64,000 nucleotides of DNA from Halobacteriales archaeon QH_7_65_31 (GTDB lineage: Archaea > Halobacteriota > Halobacteria > Halobacteriales > Haloarculaceae): the NCBI GenBank assembly GCA_003021785.1, contig PXQU01000016.1, forward strand, positions 398,407 to 462,406. Direction: 5' to 3'. Both the position numbers and the translations under genes were made by a program. Below, piece after piece: positions 18,479 through 28,223 of the stretch (the first letter of the stretch is position 1; the number at the start of each line of letters is the position of its first letter). The notes beneath the pieces were generated by a model. It did no database searches. It had not been told where the DNA came from and saw only the letters and a program-made list of their open reading frames with translations.

Positions 18479-19306
18479 ATGGTACATCCGACCGCCGTCG
18501 AGACGCGCGATGAGATGTCAGTTCTCGGACTCGGAACGTGGGAGAACGACGACCGACAGCAGGTCGCCGACTCCGTCGAGACCGCGATCGAGATGGGGTA
18601 TCGACACATCGACACCGCACAGATATACGGAAACGAGGCGGGCGTCGGCGACGGTATCGCCGCTGCCGACGTTCCTCGTGAGGATATCTTTCTCGCCTCG
18701 AAGGTGTGGATCGACCAGCTCGCACACGAGAACGTGATTGCCTCGACGAAGGAGAGCTTAGAGAAGCTCGGGACGGAGTACGCCGATCTGATGTACGTCC
18801 ACTGGCCGGCCGGCGACTACGACGCCGAGGAGACGCTGTCGGCGTTCGCCGAGCTGAAGCGGGACGGGTTCATCGAGCGCATCGGCGTCTCGAACTTCGA
18901 GCCGGAGCATCTCGACGCCGCGCGTGACGTGCTCGGTGACGACGTGTTCGCCAATCAGGTGGAGATCCATCCGCGACTCCAGCAGTCGGCGCTTCGTGAG
19001 TACTGTGAGGACGCCGATATCGAGCTCGTCGCGTACTCGCCGTTGGCTCGCGGCGGCGTCTTCGATATGCCGACACTGTCGGAGATCGCGGCGAAACACG
19101 GCGTGAGCGAACCGCAGGTGAGTCTTGCGTGGCTGCGCGCGAAGGGCGTCACGACGATCCCGAAAGCGACCAGCGAAGCGCACATCCGCGACAACTGGGG
19201 CAGTCTCGATCTCGAACTCGACGACGAGGACATCGAGGCGATCGACGGGATCGAGCAGACCGACCGGCGCGTGAATCCGGATTTCGGCCCCGATAGCTGG
19301 GCGTAA
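18479..19306 (+). CDS. Aldo/keto reductase
   Basis: 275 residues, standard for the NADPH-dependent AKR family. The tetrad is visible: Asp and Tyr in H-I-D-T-A-Q-I-Y, Lys in L-A-S-K-V-W, and His in Y-V-H-W-P. Later I-G-V-S-N-F and P-K-A-T-S mark the cofactor site. It resembles the 2,5-diketo-gluconate reductase-like group. The physiological carbonyl substrate cannot be told. The start ATG at 18479 is 57 bp after the GGR stop, and an AC-GACTTTCC patch lies upstream. Confidence 0.9.
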   Translation: MVHPTAVETRDEMSVLGLGTWENDDRQQVADSVETAIEMGYRHIDTAQIYGNEAGVGDGIAAADVPREDIFLASKVWIDQLAHENVIASTKESLEKLGTEYADLMYVHWPAGDYDAEETLSAFAELKRDGFIERIGVSNFEPEHLDAARDVLGDDVFANQVEIHPRLQQSALREYCEDADIELVAYSPLARGGVFDMPTLSEIAAKHGVSEPQVSLAWLRAKGVTTIPKATSEAHIRDNWGSLDLELDDEDIEAIDGIEQTDRRVNPDFGPDSWA

Positions 19307-19349
19307 CCCCTTTCGCCACGTTCAAGATTCGACCTCTCGAACGAGGGGT

Positions 19350-20510
19350 ATGACACGCTCTGTCTGGCTGAAGGCCGACGACAGCGTCGGCGACTGGGAC
19401 GCGCGCCGCGAGCGCATCACCGCCGGGCTGGAAGCCGGCGTCGACGTCGTCCTCGTGGACGCGGCCGACGTCGATCGCGTTCGCGAGCTCGGACAGGTGA
19501 CCGTCGCCGCCTTCGTCGGAGACGACGTGCACGTGATGGACAGCGACGACGACTACGGCGAACCCGACATCCGCGTCGTCGGCAAGGGCGGCGAGGGCGA
19601 CGGGACGGTCGATCTGCCCTCGGACTTCTCCGGGAGCGCCGATCTGACGACGCTCCGGCGCGACAGCGCCGACGCCGCGTACGTCCGGATTCTGAATCAG
19701 GAGTACGAGACGTTCACACAGGAGACCGCGACCGAGGCCGACCACACTATCGTTATCGGCGAGGACTGGCAGATCATCCCGCTGGAGAATCTTATCGCTC
19801 GCGTCGGTGACGAGACGGAGCTTATCACCGGCGTCCAGACCGTCGAGGAGGCCCGTACCGCCTTCGAGACCCTCGAACTCGGCGCAGATGCCGTCCTGCT
19901 CGACAGCGACGACGCCGGGACGATCCGCGACGTGGTGGCCGTCCGCGACGAGTCGGAACGCGAACAGCTCGATCTCGAACGCGCGACCGTCACCGCCGTC
20001 GAGGAGATCGGTAGCGCCGACCGCGTCTGCGTGGACACTGGTTCGATGTTAGACCACGACGAGGGGATGTTGGTCGGCTCGATGTCGCGCGGTCTCTTCT
20101 TCGTCCACGGCGAGACCGCCGAGTCGCCGTACGTCGCCTCGCGCCCGTTCCGCGTGAACGCGGGCGCGGTCCACGCGTACGCTCGCACGCCCGGCGGCGA
20201 CACGAAGTACCTCTCGGAGCTCGGCTCCGGTGACGAGATACAGATCGCCTCGACGGACGGGTCCACGCGAGAGGCGGTCGTCGGTCGCGTGAAGATCGAG
20301 AAGCGACCGATGTTCCGGGTCGAGACCGAGACCGAGAGCGGCGACCGCATCGAGACGCTGCTCCAGAACGCGGAGACGATCAAGGTCGCCACCGACTCCG
20401 GACGCAAGCCGGTCACCGAACTCGACACCGGCGACGAGCTACTCGTCTACTCCGAGGACACCGCCCGTCACTTCGGCGAGGAGATCGACGAGAGCATCAT
20501 CGAGAAGTAG
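19350..20510 (+). CDS. 3-dehydroquinate synthase II (archaeal type)
   Basis: 386 residues. This enzyme makes 3-dehydroquinate from 2-amino-3,7-dideoxy-D-threo-hept-6-ulosonate by NAD-dependent oxidative deamination and cyclisation. It replaces AroB in archaea that start the shikimate pathway from aspartate semialdehyde. The N-terminal M-T-R-S-V-W-L-K-A-D and central D-T-G-S-M-L-D-H-D-E-G-M-L-V-G-S stretch are characteristic, as is F-R-V-N-A-G-A-V-H-A-Y. The partner enzyme that makes its substrate is at 22042 and dehydroquinate dehydratase is convergent and adjacent. Confidence 0.95.
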   Translation: MTRSVWLKADDSVGDWDARRERITAGLEAGVDVVLVDAADVDRVRELGQVTVAAFVGDDVHVMDSDDDYGEPDIRVVGKGGEGDGTVDLPSDFSGSADLTTLRRDSADAAYVRILNQEYETFTQETATEADHTIVIGEDWQIIPLENLIARVGDETELITGVQTVEEARTAFETLELGADAVLLDSDDAGTIRDVVAVRDESEREQLDLERATVTAVEEIGSADRVCVDTGSMLDHDEGMLVGSMSRGLFFVHGETAESPYVASRPFRVNAGAVHAYARTPGGDTKYLSELGSGDEIQIASTDGSTREAVVGRVKIEKRPMFRVETETESGDRIETLLQNAETIKVATDSGRKPVTELDTGDELLVYSEDTARHFGEEIDESIIEK

Positions 20511-20519
20511 CTGCGGCGC

Positions 20520-21206
20520 TCACCGCTCCGCGAGCGATTCGACCAGCCCGGCCAGCGTTTCGAGATCGTACTGGCCGGGGGCGGTCGCATCTGCCGGATC
20601 GACCGGTGCGTAGCCGAGCTTCGAGCCGTAGCCCGGGGCGACGGCGCGGGTGTGTGCGCCGACCTCGCCCATCGCCATCGTCGCGACGGTCGCTCCTTCC
20701 TGTGTCATCGCGTGCGTGACTGACAGCAGTCGAAGCGTCTCCTCGCGCGTCTCGGCCGTGACGGCGAGCTTTCCGACGTCACCGGCAGCGGCCGCACGCG
20801 CTAACAGCCGAGCTAACTGCTCACTCTCGGGGGTCCCATCGAAGTCGTGAACGCTCGCGACGACGGCAGTGTCGTTGCCGTGGACGTGATCGAGGGTCGG
20901 CTGTGCGCCGTCCTCGATAGCCGCGACCTCTACGTCGATGGCAACAACGGCGTCGTGGTCGCTTGCAGCTTCGAGTACATCGAGTCGCCCTTCGTCGCTC
21001 GCCTCACCACCTTCCCACGTCGGGCGGTTCGTGCAGAGCAGGGGCAGCTCGCCGTCGTAGCCGGTGAGCTGGTCGAGCGGCTCGTCCGCGAGGTCCATCC
21101 GGAACTCGACGAGATCGGCGTGTTCGCGGGCGGCGGGCTCGTCACTCAGCGTTGCTGTCGGTGCGGCGAGCCGGAACGTCTCGAAATCGAGCGCGTAGCC
21201 GGTCAT
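20520..21206 (-). CDS. aroD: 3-dehydroquinate dehydratase, type I
   Basis: 228 residues of the TIM-barrel class I enzyme, which forms a Schiff base with 3-dehydroquinate and dehydrates it to 3-dehydroshikimate. The segment D-L-V-E-F-R-M-D near residue 30 and A-S-V-H-D-F with the catalytic His are visible; the Schiff-base Lys is in G-K-L-A-V-T. It ends 9 bp from the convergent dehydroquinate synthase II stop. The convergent pairing of consecutive pathway steps is a recognisable haloarchaeal arrangement. Confidence 0.93.
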   Translation of the reverse strand: MTGYALDFETFRLAAPTATLSDEPAAREHADLVEFRMDLADEPLDQLTGYDGELPLLCTNRPTWEGGEASDEGRLDVLEAASDHDAVVAIDVEVAAIEDGAQPTLDHVHGNDTAVVASVHDFDGTPESEQLARLLARAAAAGDVGKLAVTAETREETLRLLSVTHAMTQEGATVATMAMGEVGAHTRAVAPGYGSKLGYAPVDPADATAPGQYDLETLAGLVESLAER

Positions 21207-21326
21207 ACCCGACTCTCGGCTGGAGGCATCAAAACCTCAGCGACACGATGCAGACCGGGTCGCCCGTCGCGTGACTCGGTGGTTTCGCCCGACGGCCGAA
21301 CGGCTTTTCACCGGGTAGCTGTCACC

Positions 21327-22028
21327 ATGGGTATGAATTCCGCACCTCCGTCGGTATCGACGGTCTGTTTCGATCTCGACGACACGCTCATCGAGTACCG
21401 TCAGGACGGCGAGGAGACGCTCCGAACGGCGTTCCGCCGAGCCGGCGTCGGGCCGTTCTGCACCACCGACGAGCTGTGGGCGCTCGCGTCGGAGGTCCCT
21501 AACGGTGACGACGACCACCAGTTCCTGACGTATCTGTTCCGGGCGGCCGCGGACCGCCACGACGGCCCGACCGAGTCCGCCGAGACGCTCGCACGGACCT
21601 ACGAGGCGGCGACCGACCACACCGACGTTCAGTTCCGCCCGGGGGCCGAGACGGCGCTCGATGCGGCCCGGTCGCTCGGCCCGATCGGTCTCATCACGAA
21701 CGGCGGTCCGGAGACACAGCGTCAGAAGCTCCGAACGCTCGGGCTGGAGTCGACGTTCGCGACGACCGTCTACGCCGGCGCGGAGACGCCGCCGAAGCCG
21801 GCACGAGAGCCGTTCGACCGCGCGCTCACCGAGCTGAACGCCGATCCGACGGAGACGCTGTACGTCGGCAACTCACTCCGTCACGACGTGGCGGGAGCGA
21901 ACGGAGCCGGGCTCCGAACCGCGTGGATCCCGCGCGAGGACGACCGCGGCCGCGCGACCGAGACGCACGCTCCCGATCACACGTTCGAGTCGCTGTCGGA
22001 ACTGACGACCGTGTTGGATCACGAATAA
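21327..22028 (+). CDS. HAD superfamily hydrolase
   Basis: 233 residues. Motif I is C-F-D-L-D-D-T-L (nucleophile and acid/base Asp), motif II is G-L-I-T-N-G-G, motif III Lys is in P-P-K-P-A-R-E-P-F, and motif IV is Y-V-G-N-S-L-R-H-D-V-A-G-A. This is a phosphoglycolate-phosphatase-like haloacid dehalogenase fold with an alpha-helical cap. Substrate unknown. ATGs at 21327 and 21333 are both possible; CTTTTCA at 21303-21309 is ~27 nt before the second and favours a leaderless start there. The upstream open frame to 20847 is antisense to aroD and is not coding. Confidence 0.88.
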   Translation: MGMNSAPPSVSTVCFDLDDTLIEYRQDGEETLRTAFRRAGVGPFCTTDELWALASEVPNGDDDHQFLTYLFRAAADRHDGPTESAETLARTYEAATDHTDVQFRPGAETALDAARSLGPIGLITNGGPETQRQKLRTLGLESTFATTVYAGAETPPKPAREPFDRALTELNADPTETLYVGNSLRHDVAGANGAGLRTAWIPREDDRGRATETHAPDHTFESLSELTTVLDHE

Positions 22029-22041
22029 GCGAGCCCGGCGG

Positions 22042-22827
22042 TCAGTCGAGCCCGGCGCGGTCGAGCGCCGCGTCGGTGCTCGCGTCGTCGTGGACGACGG
22101 CACTGACGGCGGTGGCAATCGCCTCGGGATCGTCGTGTTGGAAGACGGAGCGACCCATCGAGACGCCGGCTCCGCCGGCGTCCATCGTCCCGCGAACCGC
22201 CTCGATAGTCTCCCGGTTCGTCCCCTTCGAGCCGCCGGCGATGACGACCGGCAAGCGAGTCGATTCGACGACGTGCTCGAAGCTCTCGGCGTCACCGGAG
22301 TAGCCCGTCTTGACGACGTCAGCACCGAGCTCCTCGGCGAACCGGACGGCGTGCCCGAGCGACTCCGGGTCCGTGCTGTCGATTCCCTTTCCCCGGGCGT
22401 ACGCCATCGCGAGAACCGGAATTCCGAGCCGTGCGGCCTCGTCGGTCACCCGCGCGAGGTCCTCCAGCTGTTTCGGCTCGTGGGTCGAGCCGACGTTGAT
22501 ATGCAGCGAGACGGCGTCGGCTCCGGCACGGACCGCCTCCTCGACAGTGCCGCTCATCCGTTTGTCGTCCTCGTCGGGACCGATCGTGGTCGAGGCGTTC
22601 AGATGGACGATATACCCCTGTTCGTTCTTGTTGGGATGGACGCGGGGCGCGATGCCCTTCTGCGTGAGAACGGCGTCTGCACCCCCCCGAGTGACGCCGT
22701 CGATCGTCGATTCGATGTCCTTCAGCCCGCTCACGGCGCCCATCGTGATGCCGTGGTCCATCGGGACGACGAAGTAGTTCCCATCCGTACTGATCCGGTC
22801 GAGTCGTGCGTCGAGTCCTGTGTGCAT
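22042..22827 (-). CDS. 2-amino-3,7-dideoxy-D-threo-hept-6-ulosonate (ADH) synthase
   Basis: 261 residues of the DhnA/class I aldolase-like family. It condenses a 6-deoxy-5-ketofructose phosphate with aspartate semialdehyde, the first step of the archaeal shikimate route. Y-F-V-V-P-M-D-H-G-I-T and the Schiff-base Lys in D-V-V-K-T-G-Y-S-G are visible, as is V-V-I-A-G-G-S-K. It is the last gene of the trpC-trpB-trpA operon, starting 1 bp after trpA. A plain class I fructose-bisphosphate aldolase is the alternative, but the dehydroquinate synthase II gene nearby favours this one. Confidence 0.9.
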   Translation of the reverse strand: MHTGLDARLDRISTDGNYFVVPMDHGITMGAVSGLKDIESTIDGVTRGGADAVLTQKGIAPRVHPNKNEQGYIVHLNASTTIGPDEDDKRMSGTVEEAVRAGADAVSLHINVGSTHEPKQLEDLARVTDEAARLGIPVLAMAYARGKGIDSTDPESLGHAVRFAEELGADVVKTGYSGDAESFEHVVESTRLPVVIAGGSKGTNRETIEAVRGTMDAGGAGVSMGRSVFQHDDPEAIATAVSAVVHDDASTDAALDRAGLD

Positions 22828-22828
22828 C

Positions 22829-23650
22829 TCAGTGCTGTTGTGCGCCCTCCAGCGCGCCCGCAGTTAGTTCTTTACAGAGCGATTCCAGCTCGGCCGCGGT
22901 CTCCTCCACGGGCGCGTCGGACTCGTAGCCGTCGGCGATGATATCGACCAGTGCGCTGCCGACGATGATCCCGTCGGCGCCGCCTGCGACGATGTCGCGG
23001 GCGTGTTCACCAGCCTTGATACCGAAGCCGACCGACTTCGGAATATCGTACTCCGCGAGCCGGTCGAGACTCGCTGTGGTCTGTGTGCTCACGTCCTCGC
23101 GTGCGCCCGTGACCCCGAGCCGCGCCTGCACGTACAGATACCCCGACGACAGCGAGACGAGCCGATCGAGCCGGTCGTCGTCCGTCGTCGGCGCGACGAT
23201 GAAGACGAGATCGAGCCCGTGTTCGTCACACGCCTCGCGCAGTGGGTCGGCCTCCTCGGCGGGGAGGTCCGGCACGACGAAGCCGTCGATACCGGTCGCC
23301 GCTGCCTGCTCGACGAACGGCTCCGGCCCCGGCTCGTTACCGTACTGGTAGATGAGATTGTAGTAAGTCATACAGACGAGCGGCACGTCTACGTCGAGTT
23401 CGGTGACGAACTCGAAGTAGCGGTCGACGGTCATCCCGCTCTGGAGCGAGCGAACGATCGCGCCCTGTATGGTCGATCCCTCGGCGATCGGCTCCGAGAA
23501 CGGCAGTCCGAGCTCGATGACGTCAGCTCCGCCACGAGCGAGGGCCTCGACGTATTCGAGCGAGGCGTCGTAGTCCGGGTCGCCGGCGGCGAGATACGGG
23601 ATGAACGCAGGACCGTCCGTGAAGGCGGCGTCGATGGCCGGATTACTCAT
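22829..23650 (-). CDS. trpA: Tryptophan synthase alpha chain
   Basis: 273 residues, standard. It cleaves indole-3-glycerol phosphate to indole, which passes through the tunnel to TrpB. The catalytic Glu is in [11 protein letters not shown] and the Asp lies in G-F-V-V-P-D-L-P; the phosphate loop is G-F-G-I-K and I-I-V-G-S-A-L-V. The start overlaps the trpB 3' end by 8 bp, indicating coupled translation. Confidence 0.97.
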   Translation of the reverse strand: MSNPAIDAAFTDGPAFIPYLAAGDPDYDASLEYVEALARGGADVIELGLPFSEPIAEGSTIQGAIVRSLQSGMTVDRYFEFVTELDVDVPLVCMTYYNLIYQYGNEPGPEPFVEQAAATGIDGFVVPDLPAEEADPLREACDEHGLDLVFIVAPTTDDDRLDRLVSLSSGYLYVQARLGVTGAREDVSTQTTASLDRLAEYDIPKSVGFGIKAGEHARDIVAGGADGIIVGSALVDIIADGYESDAPVEETAAELESLCKELTAGALEGAQQH

Positions 23651-24917
23651 CGAACACCCCCATCGACGGTGCGTTCGGGAGATCGCGCTGCTCCGTCTCT
23701 TCGAGCGCGGCCTGCAGGTCCTTGTCGCCGCGACCGGAGACGTTCACGACGACGAACTCGCCCAGCTCGGCGTCCGTTTCGAGGAACGCGAGCGCATGGG
23801 CGGTCTCCAGTGCGGGGATAATTCCTTCCTCCTGTGAGAGGCGGTGGAACGCCTCCAGTGCGGCGTCGTCGTCGACGTTCACCGGTGTCACGCGGTCGTC
23901 ATCGACGAGTTTCGCGAGCTCTGGACCGACGCCAGCGTAGTCGAGTCCGGAGGAGACGGAGTGTGACTCCATGATCTGCCCGTCGGTGTCCTGCAGCAGC
24001 TTGGTGCGTGCGCCGTGGAGGACGCCTTCACTCCCCGTCGAGAGCGACGCGGAGTTGGGTGCGACGCCTCGCTTCTCGTCCACGTCGAGCGATGAGCCGC
24101 CGGCCTCGACGGCGAACAGCGACACGTCGGCGTCGGCGGCCGTGTTCGAGTCCTCGGCGGTCGAGAAGGGCGAGTCGGTGACGAAGTCCGCGAAGATACC
24201 CATCGTGTTCGAGCCGCCGCCGGCACAGGCGACGACCGAATCCGGGAGCCGACCGTACTGCTCGCGGGCCTGTCGGCGCGTCTCCTCGCTGATGATCCGG
24301 TGGAAGTCCCGCACCATCGCCGGGAACGGGGCCGGACCGACGATAGAACCGATCACGTAGTGGGTGTTCTCGACGGTCGTGGCCCAGTCGCGCATCGTCT
24401 CCGAGATGGCCTCCTTCAGCGTGCCGCGACCGATATCGACGGGGTTCAGCTCCGCGCCGTTGAGACGCATCCGGAAGACGTTGGGCCGCTGGCGGTTCAC
24501 GTCTCGGCGACCCATATATATCTCACACGGCATATCGAGGTGGGCGGCGGCCATCGCCGTCGCCGTGCCGTGTTGGCCCGCCCCGGTCTCGGCGATGATC
24601 CGCTCTTTGCCCATGTACTTCGCGAGCAGTCCCTGCCCGAGCGCGTTGTTCAGCTTGTGCGCGCCACCGTGGAGCAGGTCTTCGCGCTTGAGGTAGATGT
24701 CGCGGTCGTACCGCTCCGAGAGGTTGTCCGCGCGCTGGAGCGGTATCGGTCGGCCGCCGAACTCGCGGATCCGCTCGCGGAACTCGTCCATGAAGCCGTC
24801 CTCGTTCCCGAGGACGTACCGCTCGTAGGCGTCGGTCAGCTCCTCGATCGCGGGCATCAGCGCCTCGGGGACGTACTGGCCGCCGTAGTCGCCGAAGGTG
24901 GTATCAGTCTCTGACAT
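23643..24917 (-). CDS. trpB: Tryptophan synthase beta chain
   Basis: 424 residues, TrpB1 type. It condenses indole with serine using PLP. The PLP lysine is in H-G-G-A-H-K-L-N-N, the substrate loop in [10 protein letters not shown], and the cofactor phosphate loop in A-C-A-G-G-G-S-N. Compared with bacterial enzymes the C-terminal half has a longer acidic stretch around S-T-A-E-D-S-N-T. It overlaps trpC (14 bp) and trpA (8 bp). Confidence 0.97.
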   Translation of the reverse strand: MSETDTTFGDYGGQYVPEALMPAIEELTDAYERYVLGNEDGFMDEFRERIREFGGRPIPLQRADNLSERYDRDIYLKREDLLHGGAHKLNNALGQGLLAKYMGKERIIAETGAGQHGTATAMAAAHLDMPCEIYMGRRDVNRQRPNVFRMRLNGAELNPVDIGRGTLKEAISETMRDWATTVENTHYVIGSIVGPAPFPAMVRDFHRIISEETRRQAREQYGRLPDSVVACAGGGSNTMGIFADFVTDSPFSTAEDSNTAADADVSLFAVEAGGSSLDVDEKRGVAPNSASLSTGSEGVLHGARTKLLQDTDGQIMESHSVSSGLDYAGVGPELAKLVDDDRVTPVNVDDDAALEAFHRLSQEEGIIPALETAHALAFLETDAELGEFVVVNVSGRGDKDLQAALEETEQRDLPNAPSMGVFDE

Positions 24918-25662
24918 GTGTGAGTCGGTGTGTGTTCTGCTCGACGTTCCCCGCCATGATCGCAGAGCCGACGAGCAGAGCGTCGGCCCCGGCCGTGCGC
25001 ATCCGTCGCACGTCGTCTACCGTACGTATGCCGCTCTCCGCTATCAGGGTGACGCTCTCCGGGGCTGTACTCGCCACCTCCTCGAAGGTGGTGAGATCGA
25101 CGCTCAGCTCCGCGAGGTCGCGGTTGTTGACGCCGACGAACGCCGCGTCGGCGGCGACGGCCCGTTCGATCTCCTCGCGGGTGTGCGTCTCGACGAGCAC
25201 CTGAAAGCCGCGCTCGTTGGCCGCGTCGGTGAGCCGTTCGAGGTCATCGCCGAGAAACCGCGCGATGAGGAGTATCACGTCGGCTTCGACCACGTCGAGT
25301 GCCGCCTCGTTGAGGACGAAATCCTTCCGGAGAACGGGCACGTCGACGGCGGCTCGGACGCGTTCGAGCGTCTCGATCGAGCCGCCGAAGTGGTCCGGCT
25401 CGGTCAGCACCGAGAGCGCCGCCGCCCCGCCGGCGACCATCTGCTCTGCAAGCGCAACGGGGTCCTCGTGGTGCTCGCCGTCGGTGGTCGGGCTGGTGGG
25501 CTTGATCTCCGCGATGAGCGGGATCCGTCCGTCGGCCTCGGCGGCCGCGAACGCGTCCGCCAGCGAGCGGGGATCGACGGAGACGCGAGTCTCACCGCCG
25601 CTCCGATCGCGCGCCGCATCGAGGATAGAACGGACCTGTGGGGCCATCTCGTCTGCGTTCAT
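24904..25662 (-). CDS. trpC: Indole-3-glycerol phosphate synthase
   Basis: 252 residues of the TIM-barrel TrpC family. It cyclises carboxyphenylaminodeoxyribulose phosphate to indole-3-glycerol phosphate. I-A-E-I-K-P-T-S-P carries the first catalytic Lys, V-L-R-K-D-F-V the second, and V-G-V-N-N-R-D-L and I-A-E-S-G-I are present. It is the first gene of the trp operon here; TrpD, E, F and G are not in the window. Its start faces the S10-like gene across a 95-bp divergent promoter region, where no leader peptide or attenuator is apparent. Confidence 0.96.
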   Translation of the reverse strand: MNADEMAPQVRSILDAARDRSGGETRVSVDPRSLADAFAAAEADGRIPLIAEIKPTSPTTDGEHHEDPVALAEQMVAGGAAALSVLTEPDHFGGSIETLERVRAAVDVPVLRKDFVLNEAALDVVEADVILLIARFLGDDLERLTDAANERGFQVLVETHTREEIERAVAADAAFVGVNNRDLAELSVDLTTFEEVASTAPESVTLIAESGIRTVDDVRRMRTAGADALLVGSAIMAGNVEQNTHRLTHVRD

Positions 25663-25757
25663 ACATGTACATCAGTGGTGGTATCTGTGCAAAAGGGTTG
25701 TGCCATCGCCGTGCGGACGAACGGCGCGTTTTTCACCGTGCCGACGAACCAGAGGGT

Positions 25758-26081
25758 ATGCCATTCGTGACGAAGCTCTCCTTCGAGAGCGGGGACCGCG
25801 AGGTGCTCGACCGCGTGGTCAACGACATCAAGGAACGAGCGGCTCGGAAAGGCGTCCAGCTGAAAGGCCCACATCCGCACCCGGCGACGGAGGTGTCTGC
25901 GCCGCAGTACAAACGGCTCCAGCCCGGCGAGTCCTTCGAGGCGTGGAGCTTCAGCGTCTACACCCGCGATATCGAGATTCACGATCACGACCAGTTCGCA
26001 CGCGAGGTCGCCGGTGACGACTATCCCGAGAGCATCCACATCGAGGCCGACGTCGAACAGCGGACGGGCGTCGGAGCCTGA
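25758..26081 (+). CDS. Ribosomal protein S10-like (uS10/mL48 family) paralogue
   Basis: 107 residues with the uS10 pattern: a ferredoxin-like fold with V-T-K-L-S-F, a helix containing V-N-D-I-K-E-R-A, the exposed loop after V-Q-L-K-G-P-H-P-H-P, and S-F-S-V-Y-T-R. It differs clearly from the canonical haloarchaeal S10 (it lacks the P-L-P-T-K loop), so it is probably an additional paralogue rather than rpsJ. It stands alone, upstream of an M20 peptidase, not in a ribosomal or EF-1A operon. Role unknown. ATG at 25758. Confidence 0.75.
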   Translation: MPFVTKLSFESGDREVLDRVVNDIKERAARKGVQLKGPHPHPATEVSAPQYKRLQPGESFEAWSFSVYTRDIEIHDHDQFAREVAGDDYPESIHIEADVEQRTGVGA

Positions 26082-26118
26082 CAGCGAGATTTTTCACGGT
26101 CGGGTGTCCAGAAGGGGT

Positions 26119-27387
26119 ATGAGTCTGACAGAGCGCGACCCGCTCGTCGAGCTCCGGCGTGACCTGCATCGGTATCCAGAGCCCGCGTGGCGAGAGTTCC
26201 ACACCACCTCCCGTATCGTCGACGAGATCGAACGGATCGGCGTCGACGAGCTGCATCTCGGGCGGGACGCCCTCGCCAGCGAGGAGCGGATGGCGGTTCC
26301 CGACGCCGAGGAGCTCGCCTCGTGGGCAGACCGCGCCCGCGAAAACGGTGCGCGGGAGGATGTACTGACCGCGGCCGAGGGCGGCCATACCGGCGCGGTC
26401 GCCGTTCTGGAGAACGGAGACGGCCCAACCGTCGCGCTCCGGGTCGATATCGACGCGCTTCCGCAGCCGGAGTCAGACAGTCCCGAGCATCTCCCGGCCG
26501 CGGAGGGGTTCCGCTCCGAGGTCGATGGACACATGCACGCCTGCGGTCACGACGCCCACGCGACCATCGGACTCGGCGTTCTCGAACGCGTCAAGCAGTC
26601 GGCCTTTTCCGGCACGCTCAAGCTGTTCTTCCAGCCGGCGGAGGAGGTCGTCGGCGGGGGGAAGGCGATGGCCGAGTCCGGCCATCTCGACGACGTCGAC
26701 CATCTGCTCGCGCTGCACGTCGGGCTCGATTACCCGACCGGCGAGATCGTCGCGGGGATCGATGGCTTTCTCGCTGTCGCCCAGCTTCACGCGGAGTTCA
26801 CCGGTCACCCGGGCCACGCTGGTGCGAAGCCCGAGGAAGGGCAAAACGCCGTACAGGCGATGGCCGCAGCCGTTCAGGGGCTGTACGGGATTCCGCGCCA
26901 CTCAGACGGAGCGACCCGCGTGAACGCCGGGCGCGTGGAGGGAGGGACGGCCTCGAACATCATCCCCGAGTCCGCGACGATGGAGATCGAGGTGCGCGGC
27001 GAGACGACCGAGCTGAAGGAGTACGTTCACGAGCGCGCCATAGACGCGTTGGAGGGGGCCGCACGGTCGTACGGCTGTGCAGTCGATGTCGATGTCGTCG
27101 GTGACGCGCCGAGCGCGACCAGCGACGAATCGCTCGTCGAGCTCGTCGCGAACGCCGCCGACTCCGTCGACTCCGTCGAGTCGCTCGTCCGTCGCGGCGA
27201 CATCGGCGGCAGCGAGGACGCGACGTATCTGATGGAACACGTACAGGAGAACGGCGGTGACGCGTGTTACGTCGGCGTCGGGACCTCACATCCCGGAGGC
27301 CACCACACCGCGACCTTCGACGTGGAAGAGGAGACGATCCCCATCGGCGTCGAGACGATCGCCGACGCCATCGGGCGGCTGGGCTGA
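26119..27387 (+). CDS. M20 family amidohydrolase/peptidase (AbgA-like)
   Basis: 422 residues. The metal-binding residues are seen in H-A-C-G-H-D-A-H and F-F-Q-P-A-E-E, with a further histidine in L-A-L-H-V-G and the C-terminal H-P-G-G-H-H-T. The catalytic domain is interrupted by a lid/dimerisation domain around residues 215-330 (G-H-P-G-H-A-G). It resembles aminobenzoyl-glutamate or N-acyl amino acid amidohydrolases (M20D). The exact substrate is unknown. The N-terminal part near residues 40-80 looks longer than usual. Start ATG 26119 follows a GAAGGGG patch; 37 bp after the S10-like gene. Confidence 0.88.
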   Translation: MSLTERDPLVELRRDLHRYPEPAWREFHTTSRIVDEIERIGVDELHLGRDALASEERMAVPDAEELASWADRARENGAREDVLTAAEGGHTGAVAVLENGDGPTVALRVDIDALPQPESDSPEHLPAAEGFRSEVDGHMHACGHDAHATIGLGVLERVKQSAFSGTLKLFFQPAEEVVGGGKAMAESGHLDDVDHLLALHVGLDYPTGEIVAGIDGFLAVAQLHAEFTGHPGHAGAKPEEGQNAVQAMAAAVQGLYGIPRHSDGATRVNAGRVEGGTASNIIPESATMEIEVRGETTELKEYVHERAIDALEGAARSYGCAVDVDVVGDAPSATSDESLVELVANAADSVDSVESLVRRGDIGGSEDATYLMEHVQENGGDACYVGVGTSHPGGHHTATFDVEEETIPIGVETIADAIGRLG

Positions 27388-27427
27388 CGGTCGCAACGTT
27401 GACGGTCGCCGGGGGAAAGGAGGGAGT

Positions 27428-28180
27428 ATGGCAGCCGGACAGTCCCGCACGCGTGACGGACTCCTCCACGGACTGAAGATCGATCTCGTCGCGCTTCACG
27501 AGTCGTGGATGCAGCTGGTGTTCCCGCGACAGCGCGGCCGAGAGCACTCCGTCCTCGGCAAGTGGGAGCCGACGACGACCAGCGACCGGCTCAAGTACCA
27601 GCTGTGGGCGGTCGCCGGTCTCCCGCTCGTCGCCGCTATCTACCCGTTCGTGCTCGTCGGACTCGCCGTCAGATTCTACGCGAGCCGGCTCGATAGCGGC
27701 GTCGCACGGGTCGGCGGCGCGGGAATACTGCTTACGACCATTATCGTGTGGGGCGGACTGACAGTCGCAGCGCGCGTCCAGTTCGGCGCGAGCACGGAGG
27801 GGTTTTACGCCGTCGCCGCCGCGTCCGTCACCGCCATCGTCGCGAGTCTGCTCGCGCTCAGCTTCCGCCGGCTCGGTGGGAGGGTCGTGACCATCGTGTG
27901 TAGCTACCCGTTCGCGACCACGGCCCTGTTTCTCCCGCCGGTCGTCGCGGCGCTGTACTCACCGGTCATCGCGGATACCATCTTCCCCCGGAGCTTCGAT
28001 CTCGCGGTCTACTTCCTCGACAACGTCGCGCCGGCTGCACTGGCCGAGACGCTCCGTTCGTCGTACGATCTCGAAGGACTCGCGTACGTCATCATGTGGT
28101 TCGGGCTGGCCGTTCCGCTCGGCTGGCTGCTCGGTGTCGTCGTCACGCTGGCGAACGTCGTCCGACCGACCGAGGAGTGA
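27428..28180 (+). CDS. Conserved haloarchaeal multi-pass membrane protein
   Basis: 250 residues. An N-terminal cytoplasmic segment (H-E-S-W-M-Q-L-V-F-P-R-Q-R-G) precedes about six hydrophobic helices between residue 60 and the end. No transport or enzymatic motif is recognised. A good Shine-Dalgarno-like GGAGGGAG lies directly before the ATG at 27428, unlike most neighbours, which fits an internal operon position after the M20 gene (40-bp gap). Function unknown. Confidence 0.75.
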   Translation: MAAGQSRTRDGLLHGLKIDLVALHESWMQLVFPRQRGREHSVLGKWEPTTTSDRLKYQLWAVAGLPLVAAIYPFVLVGLAVRFYASRLDSGVARVGGAGILLTTIIVWGGLTVAARVQFGASTEGFYAVAAASVTAIVASLLALSFRRLGGRVVTIVCSYPFATTALFLPPVVAALYSPVIADTIFPRSFDLAVYFLDNVAPAALAETLRSSYDLEGLAYVIMWFGLAVPLGWLLGVVVTLANVVRPTEE

Positions 28181-28223
28181 CCGATTCCCAAACGGTTTCT
28201 ATCGTCCGACCCCACCGTCGCGT

